Assembly: GCA_030913385.1 (NCBI GenBank)
Contig: CP133159.1
Coordinates: 1,510,584 to 1,574,583 of the forward strand
Reading direction: 5' to 3'
DNA: 64,000 nt
From: Cytophagaceae bacterium ABcell3
Lineage (GTDB): Bacteria; Bacteroidota; Bacteroidia; Cytophagales; Cytophagaceae
Below, in pieces: positions 37,584-46,246 of this stretch. Made by a program: the position numbers and the translations under genes. Below the pieces are notes generated by a model that made no database searches, had not been told where the DNA came from, and worked only from the letters and a program-made list of their open reading frames with translations. Positions within the stretch are counted from its first letter, which is position 1. Each line of letters opens with the position of its first letter.

Positions 37584-37787
37584 TTAACCTCCTTGTGTTG
37601 CAGTGATTATGGTTACCCTGTCTTTGTCGTTGAGGGCATATTCACTCCATCCTTTTTTAGGTATTACTTGGTTGTTGATGGCTATGGCTATGCCACGAGT
37701 TTCCTGCAAGGAGATATCCTTCAGTAAATCTGATAGGTTTTTGCCAGTGTCAACAGTGGCTTTTTCGTTGTTAATAAAGATTTCCAT
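37584..37787 (-). CDS. thiS: Sulfur carrier protein ThiS
   Basis: A 67-residue ubiquitin-fold carrier ending in the required Gly-Gly (ITATQGG) that is adenylated by ThiF and thiocarboxylated. The N-terminus MEIFINNEKATVD and the middle GIAIAINNQVIPKKGWSEY match the family. It is the first gene of the operon, 80 bases below the TPP riboswitch. Confidence 0.95.
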   Translation of the reverse strand: MEIFINNEKATVDTGKNLSDLLKDISLQETRGIAIAINNQVIPKKGWSEYALNDKDRVTIITATQGG

Positions 37788-37859
37788 TTTTCACAGAAGA
37801 TTTTAAGTGTGAATAAACAGAAGGGGAGAATGACAAATGACAGGAGAGTCGTACGTTAT

Positions 37860-37943
37860 ACGAAACTTTTCCCTTCGGCAGCACTAACTGCATCAGGTTC
37901 AAAGGGTATAATCTCAGCCCTGTTCAGGCACCCCTAAAGTACT
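37860..37943 (-). promoter_or_regulatory. TPP riboswitch (THI element)
   Basis: On the minus strand the conserved thi-box elements are in order: GGGGTGCC, GGGCTGAGA, ATACCCTTTGAACCTGATGC, then GTTAGTGCTGCCGAAGGGAA. This is the canonical thiamin pyrophosphate aptamer with pyrimidine-binding CUGAGA and pyrophosphate-binding arms. It lies between the promoter and thiS and should shut the whole thiS-thiF operon off when TPP is abundant. The expression platform is within the about 70 bases before thiS; its mechanism is not evident. Confidence 0.97.
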
Positions 37944-37947
37944 TGAG

Positions 37948-37979
37948 TAAATGTAGATAGATATATTTTAAAATTCAAG
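37948..37979 (-). promoter_or_regulatory. Probable thi operon promoter
   Basis: On the minus strand a -33-like CTTG (37979-37976) is followed after about 20 bases by TACATTTA (37955-37948), close to the Bacteroidota TAnnTTTG -7 box. The predicted transcription start is about 37942, exactly where the riboswitch aptamer begins. Confidence 0.5.
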
Positions 37980-37991
37980 TTTCTCTGGGTA

Positions 37992-38156
37992 TTTAAACCT
38001 TAATTGTGCTCTAGAACGCTCTATTACGCAGCAAAACTATTTCATATCAGACGCTTTGCTCTAACCATGGCGCTGCTATGCTTTGCGGCCAAAAAGCGCT
38101 GATTGATTCTTGCTTCGCTCCTCATGGCAAAAGCTATTGCATAATTCAAGTTATAA
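37992..38156. repeat. Palindromic MITE-like element, copy B
   Basis: Relative of the elements at 11343 and 41596. The left end has TTTAAACCT and TCTATTACGCAGCAAAACTA, the centre CATGGCGCTGCTATGCTTTGC, and the right end CTCATGGCAAAAGCTATTGC and AATTCAAGTT. It is the most diverged of the three copies and lies just upstream of the thi promoter. Confidence 0.65.
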
Positions 38157-38290
38157 CCTAGTCAGGTTTTGGGTGTATAACCAATTTCTTGATTTATTGT
38201 TTAGAAGCTTAGTGTTTGATGTCCTTAGTTTTTGTTTTGGGAGAGTGGGCGTTTGGGTGGTATTTGAAGAAGAAAAACGGGTGAAATTAG
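38157..38290. other. Non-coding stretch between repeats
   Basis: About 130 bases. The open frame 38110-38358 (+) runs through parts of two repeats and a terminator and has no recognisable product, so I do not call it a gene. Confidence 0.35.
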
Positions 38291-38330
38291 AAAAAAAGAA
38301 CTCCGGCCTCCTAATGTTAAGGCGCCGGAG
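38291..38330 (-). terminator. Intrinsic terminator (minus strand)
   Basis: The arms CTCCGGC (38301-38307) and GCCGGAG (38324-38330) are exact complements. On the minus strand the stem is followed by a run of seven T. It lies downstream of the SPFH lipoprotein gene and was probably its terminator before the MITE at 38356-38537 inserted between them. Confidence 0.75.
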
Positions 38331-38355
38331 CTTATATGGAGTTATTATTAGTTTA

Positions 38356-38537
38356 TAGGACTACCTATTTAGTAATATTTTTTTACTTGTATAATAATAT
38401 GCTTTAAGCTGTCTTTCTAAATTTGCTGTATGTGCCATTGTTAGAAAATAAGTAAGGCCTTTCCGGCGAGGCAAAAAGCAACTATTCGAGCCTTGCTAAG
38501 TTAATTAAAACATTAGATGACTAAATGGGTAATCCTA
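38356..38537. mobile_element. MITE family 1, short copy, inserted at the SPFH gene stop codon
   Basis: 182 bp with terminal inverted repeats TAGGACTACCTATTTA (38356-38371) and TAAATGGGTAATCCTA (38522-38537), two mismatches. The flanking 8-mers are TTAGTTTA (38348-38355) and TTCGTTTA (38538-38545), a target duplication with one difference. The right one contains the SPFH gene's stop codon (TTA on the + strand). Internal blocks TATGTGCCATTGTTAGAAAAT and GGCGAGGCAAAAAG are shared with the copy at 45872. Confidence 0.85.
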
Positions 38538-38542
38538 TTCGT

Positions 38543-39433
38543 TTAATCTTTGCCGCCAAACATGTTCATGATAGGGGTCTCTTTGTCCATGATCATGAGT
38601 TTTGAGTTTTGGCTTTGAGAAAGTCCCTGGAATGCCTCTATTTGTTTTAACTTTAATAGATTAGGTGATAAGGAATTTCCAACCAGTAGGTTATACTTCT
38701 TTAAAGCCTGCCCTTGTATTTCCAGTGCTTCCGCTTCTGCCTGAGCTTCTATAATGGCTGCTTGTTTTTTACCTTCTGCTTTGATAATGGCCATTTGTTT
38801 GTTGCCTTCCTCTATAATGATTTGACGCTCCACTTCTTTGCGCTCCCTTTCAGAAACAAAGGCCATTCGCAGGGCTTCTTGCTCCGCTTCAAGCTTTCTT
38901 TCAATTGACTCGCTTATCCGCCTAGGAAGCTGGATGTTTTTTAAGAGTACTTGTTCAATAATAAAGCCTTTAGGCTCTAAAACTTTCGCCATACGTTCTT
39001 GAATGGCAATTTCTATTTGTGCCCTTTTTGCACTGTGCATGTCTTTGGCATCATATTGTGAACAGATGTCTGCCGCTGCTGATCTGTATACTGGGAGTAT
39101 AAGATCTATTTCATAATTTAGACCGGTTTCCTTTAAAATTTTTGGTGCTTCAGCGGCTTTTAAGCTATACAGTATAGAGCTTTCTGATTGAATGGTAAGC
39201 CCTTCACGTGATGGTAAGCTCTCGTTGATGTTTACATTTTTTGTTCTTACATACACCCTAACTACTTTGGTTGTAAAAGGGTTGAATACTACGGTTCCAG
39301 GTTCTTTAGACACATTGTCCAGTTTTCCTAGTCTTCTTTTGACCGCTACTTGATCAGGCATGACTACTGCGCAGCTAGTAAGAAGAGAAGTGACTAATAC
39401 GGCGATTAATAGTGAACGGATGATATTTTTCAT
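38543..39433 (-). CDS. SPFH/Band 7 (prohibitin-like) lipoprotein
   Basis: A 296-residue protein with signal MKNIIRSLLIAVLVTSLLTSC (lipobox Cys about 21), a Band 7 domain (about residues 25-210: VAVKRRLGKL, GLTIQSESSILYSLKAAEAP, AQIEIAIQERMAKVLEPKGFIIEQVLLKNI) and a long Ala/Glu/Lys-rich helix (EAEQEALRMAFVSERERKEVERQ ... AEAEALEIQGQ) for oligomerisation. A lipid anchor instead of the usual N-terminal membrane helix puts it on the periplasmic or outer-membrane side. Function is not known; scaffold-like roles are typical. The ATG at 39433 is chosen because the longer frame (to 39622) lacks a signal sequence and overlaps prmC. Confidence 0.85.
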   Translation of the reverse strand: MKNIIRSLLIAVLVTSLLTSCAVVMPDQVAVKRRLGKLDNVSKEPGTVVFNPFTTKVVRVYVRTKNVNINESLPSREGLTIQSESSILYSLKAAEAPKILKETGLNYEIDLILPVYRSAAADICSQYDAKDMHSAKRAQIEIAIQERMAKVLEPKGFIIEQVLLKNIQLPRRISESIERKLEAEQEALRMAFVSERERKEVERQIIIEEGNKQMAIIKAEGKKQAAIIEAQAEAEALEIQGQALKKYNLLVGNSLSPNLLKLKQIEAFQGLSQSQNSKLMIMDKETPIMNMFGGKD

Positions 39434-39575
39434 AATCGTGCTTTTAAGTGGTAAAAAAATAACATAATGGCAATCTTCTGCAAACTGTGTTTTGTTTGTT
39501 AGATTGCTTCTTTTACCGATCATGCAATAACTTTGCCAGTTTTTAAAGCTGTAGTGGTTATAGCGTTTAATTTGC

Positions 39576-40424
39576 TTAAACAGTGGTTTGCAAACTGCCC
39601 GAGACAAACCTGTCTTTTCCACAGAGGTCTTTAATGATTTTTATATCAGAAAAACCGGCTTTTTTAAGTTCATTAGCGGTTTCTTTCCCAAATTGTGCAT
39701 TTATTTCAAAATACAGGCACCCGCCAGGTTTTAGTTTCTCGGAGGCCTCTTGGGTTATCCTTTTATAGAAAAGTAGCGGATTGTCATTAGGTACGAAAAG
39801 TGCTGTGGCAGGTTCATGGTCCAGCACATTCTTTTCCATTTGTCCTTTTTCTGCCTCGGTGACGTAAGGGGGATTGCTGACTATAATATCAAAAGGTTGT
39901 GGAAGGGGGGCTTTTAATATATCATGAAGTATAAATTGGACTTGAACATGGTTTAGATCGGCGTTTTTTTTGGCTGTTTCAAGAGCCGTTTTGCTAAAGT
40001 CGGTAGCGGTAACTTTGGATTGTGGGAGTTCGGCGGCCAAGGTTATGGGTATACAGCCGGAACCGGTTCCTATATCGCAAATTTCAAGGTTGGGTTTGTT
40101 TTTGTGTTGCTGGATCATCAGGTTTACCAGTTCTTCTGTTTCTGGACGTGGAATCAGAGTGGAAGGGTTTACCAGAAACCTCCTTCCATAAAACTCAGTT
40201 TCGCCAAGGATATATTGCAATGGCTCTTCTTGGTTAAGCCTGGTTATGATTTCTTTGGGGATGACTACGGATTCTGAAAGTGCTTTGTCAACTAGTATAT
40301 CTTTTTTCTCAATTCCTCCAAAATGCTCCAAAAGCACATAGGCAATGGCTTTTTTTTCATTTTCATCGGGCAATTGTAAGGCTGAATATGTTGAATCAAA
40401 TAGTTTTTTTGCTGTATTTCCCAC
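39576..40424 (-). CDS. prmC: Release factor glutamine methyltransferase PrmC
   Basis: N5-methylates the Gln of the GGQ motif in release factors RF1/RF2. The 282-residue protein has the N-terminal helical domain and EPLQYILGETEFYGRRFLVNP, the SAM-binding ICDIGTGSGCIPITLAAELP, and the diagnostic catalytic NPPY in DIIVSNPPYVTEAEKG. Length is typical. It is divergent from ribD with only 40 bases between the starts, a shared regulatory gap. Confidence 0.95.
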   Translation of the reverse strand: MGNTAKKLFDSTYSALQLPDENEKKAIAYVLLEHFGGIEKKDILVDKALSESVVIPKEIITRLNQEEPLQYILGETEFYGRRFLVNPSTLIPRPETEELVNLMIQQHKNKPNLEICDIGTGSGCIPITLAAELPQSKVTATDFSKTALETAKKNADLNHVQVQFILHDILKAPLPQPFDIIVSNPPYVTEAEKGQMEKNVLDHEPATALFVPNDNPLLFYKRITQEASEKLKPGGCLYFEINAQFGKETANELKKAGFSDIKIIKDLCGKDRFVSGSLQTTV

Positions 40425-40464
40425 TGGAACTATCTATTTTAGCTTTTCAAATATAAGAATACTT

Positions 40465-41496
40465 ATGGATCAGGATAAGGTTTTTATGCAAAGGGCGCTT
40501 GAGCTAGCTGTAAAAGGAGCCGGCAACGTAAGCCCCAATCCCATGGTAGGGTGTGTAATTGTTAAAGATAAAAGGATTATAGGAGAAGGTTGGCATCAAA
40601 AATATGGAGAAGCTCATGCTGAGGTAAATGCGATCAATAGTGTTAGACATAAACAAGACCTTATGGGAGCCACTTTGTACGTAACACTTGAGCCATGCTC
40701 TCATTATGGCAAAACGCCTCCCTGTGCTGATTTAATTGTTCAGTATCCTTTTTCAAGGGTTGTGGTGGCGAGTGCCGACCCTAATCCTTTGGTGTGTGGC
40801 AAAGGCAACGATAAGATAAAAGCAGCAGGTATTGAGGTGGATACAGGCGTATTGGAAGATAAAGCAGATGAAATTAATAAGCGCTTCTTTACCTATATCA
40901 ATAAAAAGCGACCATACATTATTTTTAAATGGGCAGAAACAGCTGATGGTTTTATTGCAAGGTCTAACTATGATTCAAAGTGGATCAGTAATTCTTATTC
41001 GCGGATGTTGGTGCACAAGTGGCGCTCAGAAGAGGATGCCATTATGGTAGGTACCCGCACAGCATTTTATGATGACCCTAAGTTAAATGTCAGGGACTGG
41101 TATGGAAAAGATCCGATCAAGGCATTGATTGATCGCAAACTCAAAATATCAGATAATGCCGCTATGTTTGGATCAGGGCTCACTTATGTATACAATTCAA
41201 TAAAGGATGAGGAGCATGACCATAAAAGGTATGTCAAAATCAGTGGGCAGGAGCCTTTTTTGTACTATGTAATGCAGGATTTATATAAACGCAATGTACA
41301 GTCTGTCTTTGTAGAGGGGGGGAGCGGTTTGTTTAAAGCCCTCGTTGATTGCAACCTGTGGGATGAAGCTAGGATATTTAAAGGGGCAGCGTTTTTTGGC
41401 GAAGGGATAGCAGCTCCCCGTTTAAGAGGAGAAACGGTAACCATTGACGACGTCGCAGGTGATGAACTGAGAATAATTCGTAACCTTATAGCTTAA
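40465..41496 (+). CDS. ribD: Riboflavin biosynthesis deaminase/reductase RibD
   Basis: Bifunctional enzyme that deaminates and then reduces the pyrimidine intermediate of riboflavin synthesis. The 343-residue protein begins MDQDKVFMQRALELAVKGAGNVSPNPMVG. The zinc deaminase motifs are HAEVNAINS and EPCSHYGKTPPCADLI. The reductase domain starts near residue 155 (IIFKWAETADGFIA ... WRSEEDAIMVGTRTAFYDDPKLNVR) and includes VFVEGGSGLF. The ATG at 40465 is preferred to the longer frame (40345) that overlaps prmC. Confidence 0.96.
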   Translation: MDQDKVFMQRALELAVKGAGNVSPNPMVGCVIVKDKRIIGEGWHQKYGEAHAEVNAINSVRHKQDLMGATLYVTLEPCSHYGKTPPCADLIVQYPFSRVVVASADPNPLVCGKGNDKIKAAGIEVDTGVLEDKADEINKRFFTYINKKRPYIIFKWAETADGFIARSNYDSKWISNSYSRMLVHKWRSEEDAIMVGTRTAFYDDPKLNVRDWYGKDPIKALIDRKLKISDNAAMFGSGLTYVYNSIKDEEHDHKRYVKISGQEPFLYYVMQDLYKRNVQSVFVEGGSGLFKALVDCNLWDEARIFKGAAFFGEGIAAPRLRGETVTIDDVAGDELRIIRNLIA

Positions 41497-41881
41497 TTTA
41501 AAGAGGGTTTCATTTAGGTTAGTAAATGACCTAAAACCTGATAGTGTTTTTTTCGTTAACAAAGTGCTAAGGTATGTAGTATTATCACCGGTATATTAAA
41601 CCTGAAATATGCAATAGAACTTTCTATTACGTAGCAAAATAACTTCAAATCAGTCGTCTCGCTCACATTTGGGTGGGCAAAGCATAGCGCTGCTATGCTT
41701 TGCCACCCCAATGTGCTGATTTATTGTTTATTTGCCTCTCATGACGAAATCTATTGAGTAATTCAGGTTAAATCAGCTTTTGATGCAAGAATTTCTTGAA
41801 AATTCTTTTTTGGCAGGGTTATGGCTGGTTTATCATTAACCTTGTTTATAAGCTGACTTGGATCATTATATAGAAAATTGA
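41497..41881. other. Intergenic gap with palindromic repeat
   Basis: About 385 bases between ribD and the large helicase. Most of it is the palindromic element at 41596-41772. The remaining about 200 bases hold no gene that I can support. Confidence 0.5.
41596..41772. repeat. Palindromic MITE-like element, copy C
   Basis: The best-preserved copy, 177 bp. The ends are TTAAACCTGAA...TGCAATAGA (left) and TCTATTGAGTAATTCAGGTTAAA (right; reverse complement begins TTTAACCTGAATTACTCAATAGA). The centre is a near-perfect palindrome around GGGCAAAGCATAGC/GCTATGCTTTGCCACCCC. It shares CAAAATAACTTCAAAT, CTGATTTATTGTT and CTCATGACGAAATCTA with copy A. Confidence 0.8.
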
Positions 41882-44800
41882 ATGCAAAAGATATTAACAT
41901 CATTTTTGAGGAAGTTGACAAACTTAAGCAGTTCCAATAGATCGCTTCTTTTGTTACGTTTGTCTGCTCAGCAGGATATTGATCTACATACTTTTGACTT
42001 TCTCTATAAAAACACGCCTTCTTTTACATTAATTGACCAATTGATAGCTGGTAAGGCGAAAATTCCATTGTGTGATGTGGCTGATAGCAGAGAAGAGCGG
42101 GTAAATAATGCCAGCCGTAGGCTGAGGATGGTCATGAGACGGGACAATTTTATCTATGAAGAGCGAGGGGGGAAAGACTTGTATGTTGGCTGGCCTTTTG
42201 TGCAAGGGCGGTTCAATGACGGTACATTGGTCAGATGTCCTTTGATGTTTTTTCCTGTGGAATTGCAAATTTCAGGTAATCAATGGCTGATGGTTCAGAG
42301 AGAAGGAGAAAGCGCATCGCTAAACAAATCTTTTCTGTTGGCTTATGCCTATTTTAATCAGGTTGCATTAGATGAAAATTTAATTGAAACGTCTATAAGT
42401 GATTTTGGTTCAGAAAGCCAGATGTTTAGGACTAAGCTTTATGAATTGCTCAAAGAAAGTCCACTGGAAATTAATTTTAACCAAGATTTATTTATAGATA
42501 AGCTTGTTGATTTTAAGCAATTTAAAAAGCCCGATTTTGAAGAAGGTTCTGCCAATGGTGAGCTTAAACTTCTTCCTGAAGCTGTTTTGGGTATTTTCCC
42601 TCAGGCCGATTCTTGGCTGGTTCCTGACTACGAGCAAATCATTGATAACAATAACTTTAAAGATCTCGAAGACTTTTTTGTTTCCAGAACAAATATTGAT
42701 GATAAAGGTGGCACGGGTTTTCACTTCCTGAGCAAAATTAAAGAAGAGCAGTTTTTTACGCCGTATAAAATGGACGCTTCTCAGGAAAATGCCATTAAAG
42801 CAGTAAAAAAAGGTAATTCTGTAGTAGTGCAGGGACCTCCCGGTACTGGTAAATCTCAGATGATCTGTAATCTGATTGCTGATTCTATTGCTACCGGAAA
42901 GCGGGTTCTTTTAGTGTGTCAAAAAAGGGCTGCCCTTGATGTGGTTTACAAAAGATTGCAAGCGTATGAACTTACCGACTTTGTAGGGCTGGTACATGAT
43001 TTTAAGAATGATAGAAGGGCTATTTATCAAAAGATTCATCATCAAACTGAGCGGCTGAGTGAGTATAAGTATAAGAACAACAGCTTGGATTCAATCTTTC
43101 TTGAAAGGCAGTTTTTGCAAACCAGCAGGCAGATTGACCAGGTTACTGAAGAACTTGAAGAGTTCAGGCAGGCCTTGTACGACGACAAAGAGTTTGGACT
43201 ATCTGTTAAAGAGCTTTACCTAAATAGTGACCCAGAAGAACGTCATATACCTTTAAAGCAGGAGTTTCGGCATTTTAAATCTGGAGATCAGGATGCATTT
43301 GTAAGGAAAATTCATGCATGGTTTCCTTATGCTGAAAGGTTTAGAAGGTTTGAATACCTGTGGAACGACAGGGTGTCTTTTAAGGATTTTGCACTGTCAG
43401 ACCAAAAAGAAATTTTAAGGCTTTTAGATTATATTCCGTTTTTTCAGGCAGAACTAGCTGATAATCTTAGGGAAGTACTGGATACACCTTTGGATTTTGA
43501 AGAATGTGAGTGGCTAAATGACAGAAGGGACAAAGCAGAGCAACTGCTTGAGCTTGTAGACGATCCTGCAGTTTACGAGTTTTTGCAGTTTGTACTTAAT
43601 AAACAGACAGATATAAACTGGTTTCTTATTCGTGAGAAACAGGTTATGGAGTGTTTTAAAGGAGAGGACTTAGAAAAATCCATTGAGTCTTCACAGTTGG
43701 TTGTGGTGCGGGAGGCAGTGGAAAAAGCTTTTCAGGCCCGTAAACAACCGCATAAATGGCTGTATTGGCGTTTGTTCTCTAAAGATCGTTTTTTGTTGAA
43801 AAGGGTTTTTGTGGCTAATGGCTTGGAGTGGAACAGAGAAGGGTTTGAGAAAATTCTCCAGCGGTTAGACAACCGTATGAACCTGGAGCATAATATTACA
43901 GAGATGAACGAGGCGGTATGGCTATTGGATGTTCCAGAAGACAAAAACATGCATACCATGGAGGAGTGGATGCACCGACAACACCTTGCCTTGGCTGCCA
44001 AAGAAATTTTGCTTGAGCTGAGGGTACTTAAGGATTATCTTAATATTCCTTCTACGTCTCAGAAAGACTTTGTAAAGGCTATAAAAAGAGTCTTGACGCT
44101 TGTGAACAAAGTGCCCCAGGAAAAAACGCACTGGTTGAAGTATTTTACAGGTAGGCAGATTAGTAAGATTCTTGCAGACTATGAATACCCGCTTCAGCTA
44201 GCAGCAGCATTGAAAAAAGACTTCGATTCATTGGCTGAGTTTGATAAAATTACGGCAGAGATGCCTAGCCATGAACTGAGTGTCATGGAAAAATTATTTG
44301 ATGAAGTAAAGGACGGAGGTGCTTCCTGTGCGGAAAAATTGTTTATCAATAGCTTACACTTAGAATGGATAGAGCAAATTGAGTCTAAGTATCCTGTATT
44401 GCGGATGGTGTCTTCGTTGAAAATGGAGCAGGCTGAAAAAGGGCTTCAGGATGCGGTGAAGGAAAAAATAAAGCTGAGCCGCGAGATTCTTTTAATGAAA
44501 GCCCGTGAAAGGACGTATGCCAATGCCAGTTATAACCGCCTGAACAATATGGTCACTTACCGGGATTTGGCACACCAGGTGAGCAAAAAGAAGCGTATTT
44601 GGCCGATTCGAAAGCTGGTTTCTGCTTTCTCTGAGGAACTTTTTGAGCTTATGCCATGTTGGATGGCGTCACCTGAAACTGTTTCGGCTATATTCCCTAT
44701 GGAGCAATTGTTTGACTTGGTCATTTTTGATGAGGCTTCGCAATGTTATGCAGAAAAGGGGATCCCGGCGATGTATAGAGGACGGCAAATAGTAGTAACT

Positions 44801-45874
44801 GGCGATGACAAGCAATTAGCGCCTAATGATATGTATCAAGTGAGGTGGGATGAAGAAGAAGACGACACACCAGAATTGGCCGTAGATTCTCTTCTTGATT
44901 TGACTTCTAAATATTTAATGCAGGTGCAACTTATGGGGCACTATCGTAGCCGTTCGCCTGAATTGATCAGTTTCTCTAACCAAAACTTTTATCGAAACAC
45001 TTTAAAATTGTTGCCTGATGTAAGGGTTGTGAATGACGAAGCGCCTGCTATTGAATATGTGAAAGTTGATGGCTTGTGGGAAAACAGCATTAATAGTGAA
45101 GAAGCTGATAAAGTAGTGGAACTGGCGTCTGCTTATTTTGAGAATAGTGAGCAGTCCGTGGGGATTGTTACTTTTAACTATAAGCAACAAAGCTATATTA
45201 GGGACTTGTTAGATGAGTGGGCTATTAAAAACAAAAAGACTGTTCCAGAGAGTTTATTTGTTAAAAATATTGAAAATGTCCAAGGTGATGAAAGGGATGT
45301 AATTATCTTTTCTGTTGGGTATGCGCCTGATAAAAATGGAAGATTTGCTATGCAGTTTGGTAGTCTAAATGCGGAGAAAGGGGAAAACAGGCTGAATGTA
45401 GCAGTGACCCGTGCACGGCATAAAATATTTTTGGTAAGTAGTATTTTGCCGAACCAACTGAAGGTAGACCATGTGAAGAATTTAGGGCCTAAATTGCTTA
45501 AAGACTATCTCCAATATGCTTGGGAGGTTTCAAATGGGAATTATAAGCCTAAAGGACAAGAGACGGATATTAACAGAGGTGACTGGTATTTGAGGAAAAG
45601 ACTTTTGGATGTAAGGACAGAAAAAGACCCAGAACTTCTTGACGATATGCCTTTTGCAGATCTTTCTGTTAAGGCGAACAACAGGTATGTAGGCTTGCTG
45701 CTAACAGATGACAATATTTACCATCAGGCGCTTTCTGTAAAAGATTTCCATGCATACGCTCATTTGTCAATGAAAGAGAAAAAATGGAAAGTACGCAAAG
45801 TGTTTAGTCGACAGTTCTGGGACAGTAAAACCCAAACCATGGATCAGATAAGGAAAGCTTTTAATGCTGAATAG
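41882..45874 (+). CDS. Large SF1 (Upf1-like) helicase with DUF4011-like N-terminus
   Basis: A 1330-residue protein. Residues 1-300 resemble the DUF4011 region that precedes many bacterial Upf1-like helicases (LRLSAQQDIDLHTFDF, SRRLRMVMRRDNFIYEERG). Walker A is VVVQGPPGTGKSQ (about residue 315), followed by a coiled-coil insertion (about 390-950), the Walker B-like DEAS in LVIFDEASQCYAEKG with VTGDDKQLAP, and the C-terminal SF1 domain with VQGDERDVIIFSVGYA and LNVAVTRARHKIFL. DNA or RNA translocase activity is inferred. No nuclease or methylase is adjacent. An insertion element begins exactly at its stop codon. Confidence 0.85.
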   Translation: MQKILTSFLRKLTNLSSSNRSLLLLRLSAQQDIDLHTFDFLYKNTPSFTLIDQLIAGKAKIPLCDVADSREERVNNASRRLRMVMRRDNFIYEERGGKDLYVGWPFVQGRFNDGTLVRCPLMFFPVELQISGNQWLMVQREGESASLNKSFLLAYAYFNQVALDENLIETSISDFGSESQMFRTKLYELLKESPLEINFNQDLFIDKLVDFKQFKKPDFEEGSANGELKLLPEAVLGIFPQADSWLVPDYEQIIDNNNFKDLEDFFVSRTNIDDKGGTGFHFLSKIKEEQFFTPYKMDASQENAIKAVKKGNSVVVQGPPGTGKSQMICNLIADSIATGKRVLLVCQKRAALDVVYKRLQAYELTDFVGLVHDFKNDRRAIYQKIHHQTERLSEYKYKNNSLDSIFLERQFLQTSRQIDQVTEELEEFRQALYDDKEFGLSVKELYLNSDPEERHIPLKQEFRHFKSGDQDAFVRKIHAWFPYAERFRRFEYLWNDRVSFKDFALSDQKEILRLLDYIPFFQAELADNLREVLDTPLDFEECEWLNDRRDKAEQLLELVDDPAVYEFLQFVLNKQTDINWFLIREKQVMECFKGEDLEKSIESSQLVVVREAVEKAFQARKQPHKWLYWRLFSKDRFLLKRVFVANGLEWNREGFEKILQRLDNRMNLEHNITEMNEAVWLLDVPEDKNMHTMEEWMHRQHLALAAKEILLELRVLKDYLNIPSTSQKDFVKAIKRVLTLVNKVPQEKTHWLKYFTGRQISKILADYEYPLQLAAALKKDFDSLAEFDKITAEMPSHELSVMEKLFDEVKDGGASCAEKLFINSLHLEWIEQIESKYPVLRMVSSLKMEQAEKGLQDAVKEKIKLSREILLMKARERTYANASYNRLNNMVTYRDLAHQVSKKKRIWPIRKLVSAFSEELFELMPCWMASPETVSAIFPMEQLFDLVIFDEASQCYAEKGIPAMYRGRQIVVTGDDKQLAPNDMYQVRWDEEEDDTPELAVDSLLDLTSKYLMQVQLMGHYRSRSPELISFSNQNFYRNTLKLLPDVRVVNDEAPAIEYVKVDGLWENSINSEEADKVVELASAYFENSEQSVGIVTFNYKQQSYIRDLLDEWAIKNKKTVPESLFVKNIENVQGDERDVIIFSVGYAPDKNGRFAMQFGSLNAEKGENRLNVAVTRARHKIFLVSSILPNQLKVDHVKNLGPKLLKDYLQYAWEVSNGNYKPKGQETDINRGDWYLRKRLLDVRTEKDPELLDDMPFADLSVKANNRYVGLLLTDDNIYHQALSVKDFHAYAHLSMKEKKWKVRKVFSRQFWDSKTQTMDQIRKAFNAE

Positions 45875-46246
45875 GATTACCCATTTAAGTTTCTAGGAAG
45901 TAATAAGTTTTTTTTGTATGATAAAATGCTTTATACGACCATTCCTTAAATGGCGGTATGTGCCATTGTTAGAAAATTAGGCGGCCATTGATGAAATTGC
46001 GTTAAGAACTTTATAACCATGGAGCGGCCAAAAAATTTGCTGTTTGAGCCCGACGCAAGGAGGGTGAGTTTCAAATTTTTTAGCGTAATGGTTAATAAAG
46101 TTTAGCAAATTTCATCACAGGCCTTGACTTTTTTGCTTACTTTTTTTGTCCAAGAAAAAAAGTAAGGCCCTGCCGGCGAGGCAAAAAGTAACTAAGCTAG
46201 CCTATGTAAGCTAATAAAGCATAAGATATCTAAATGGGTAACCCTA
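45872..46246. mobile_element. MITE family 1, long copy, between overlapping genes
   Basis: 375 bp with terminal inverted repeats TAGGATTACCCATTTA (45872-45887) and TAAATGGGTAACCCTA (46231-46246), one mismatch, flanked by the exact 8-bp duplication ATGCTGAA (45864-45871 and 46247-46254). It shares the ends and CCATTGTTAGAAAAT/GGCGAGGCAAAAAGTAACT blocks with the 182-bp copy at 38356. It has about 190 extra internal bases, including a CTTACTTTTTTTGTCC/AAGAAAAAAAGTAAGG hairpin. No coding capacity. Confidence 0.9.

Noticed and set aside
38110-38358. 82-codon plus-strand frame after the palindromic element
   Set aside because: It crosses element B, a terminator and the next element; no start or family supports it.
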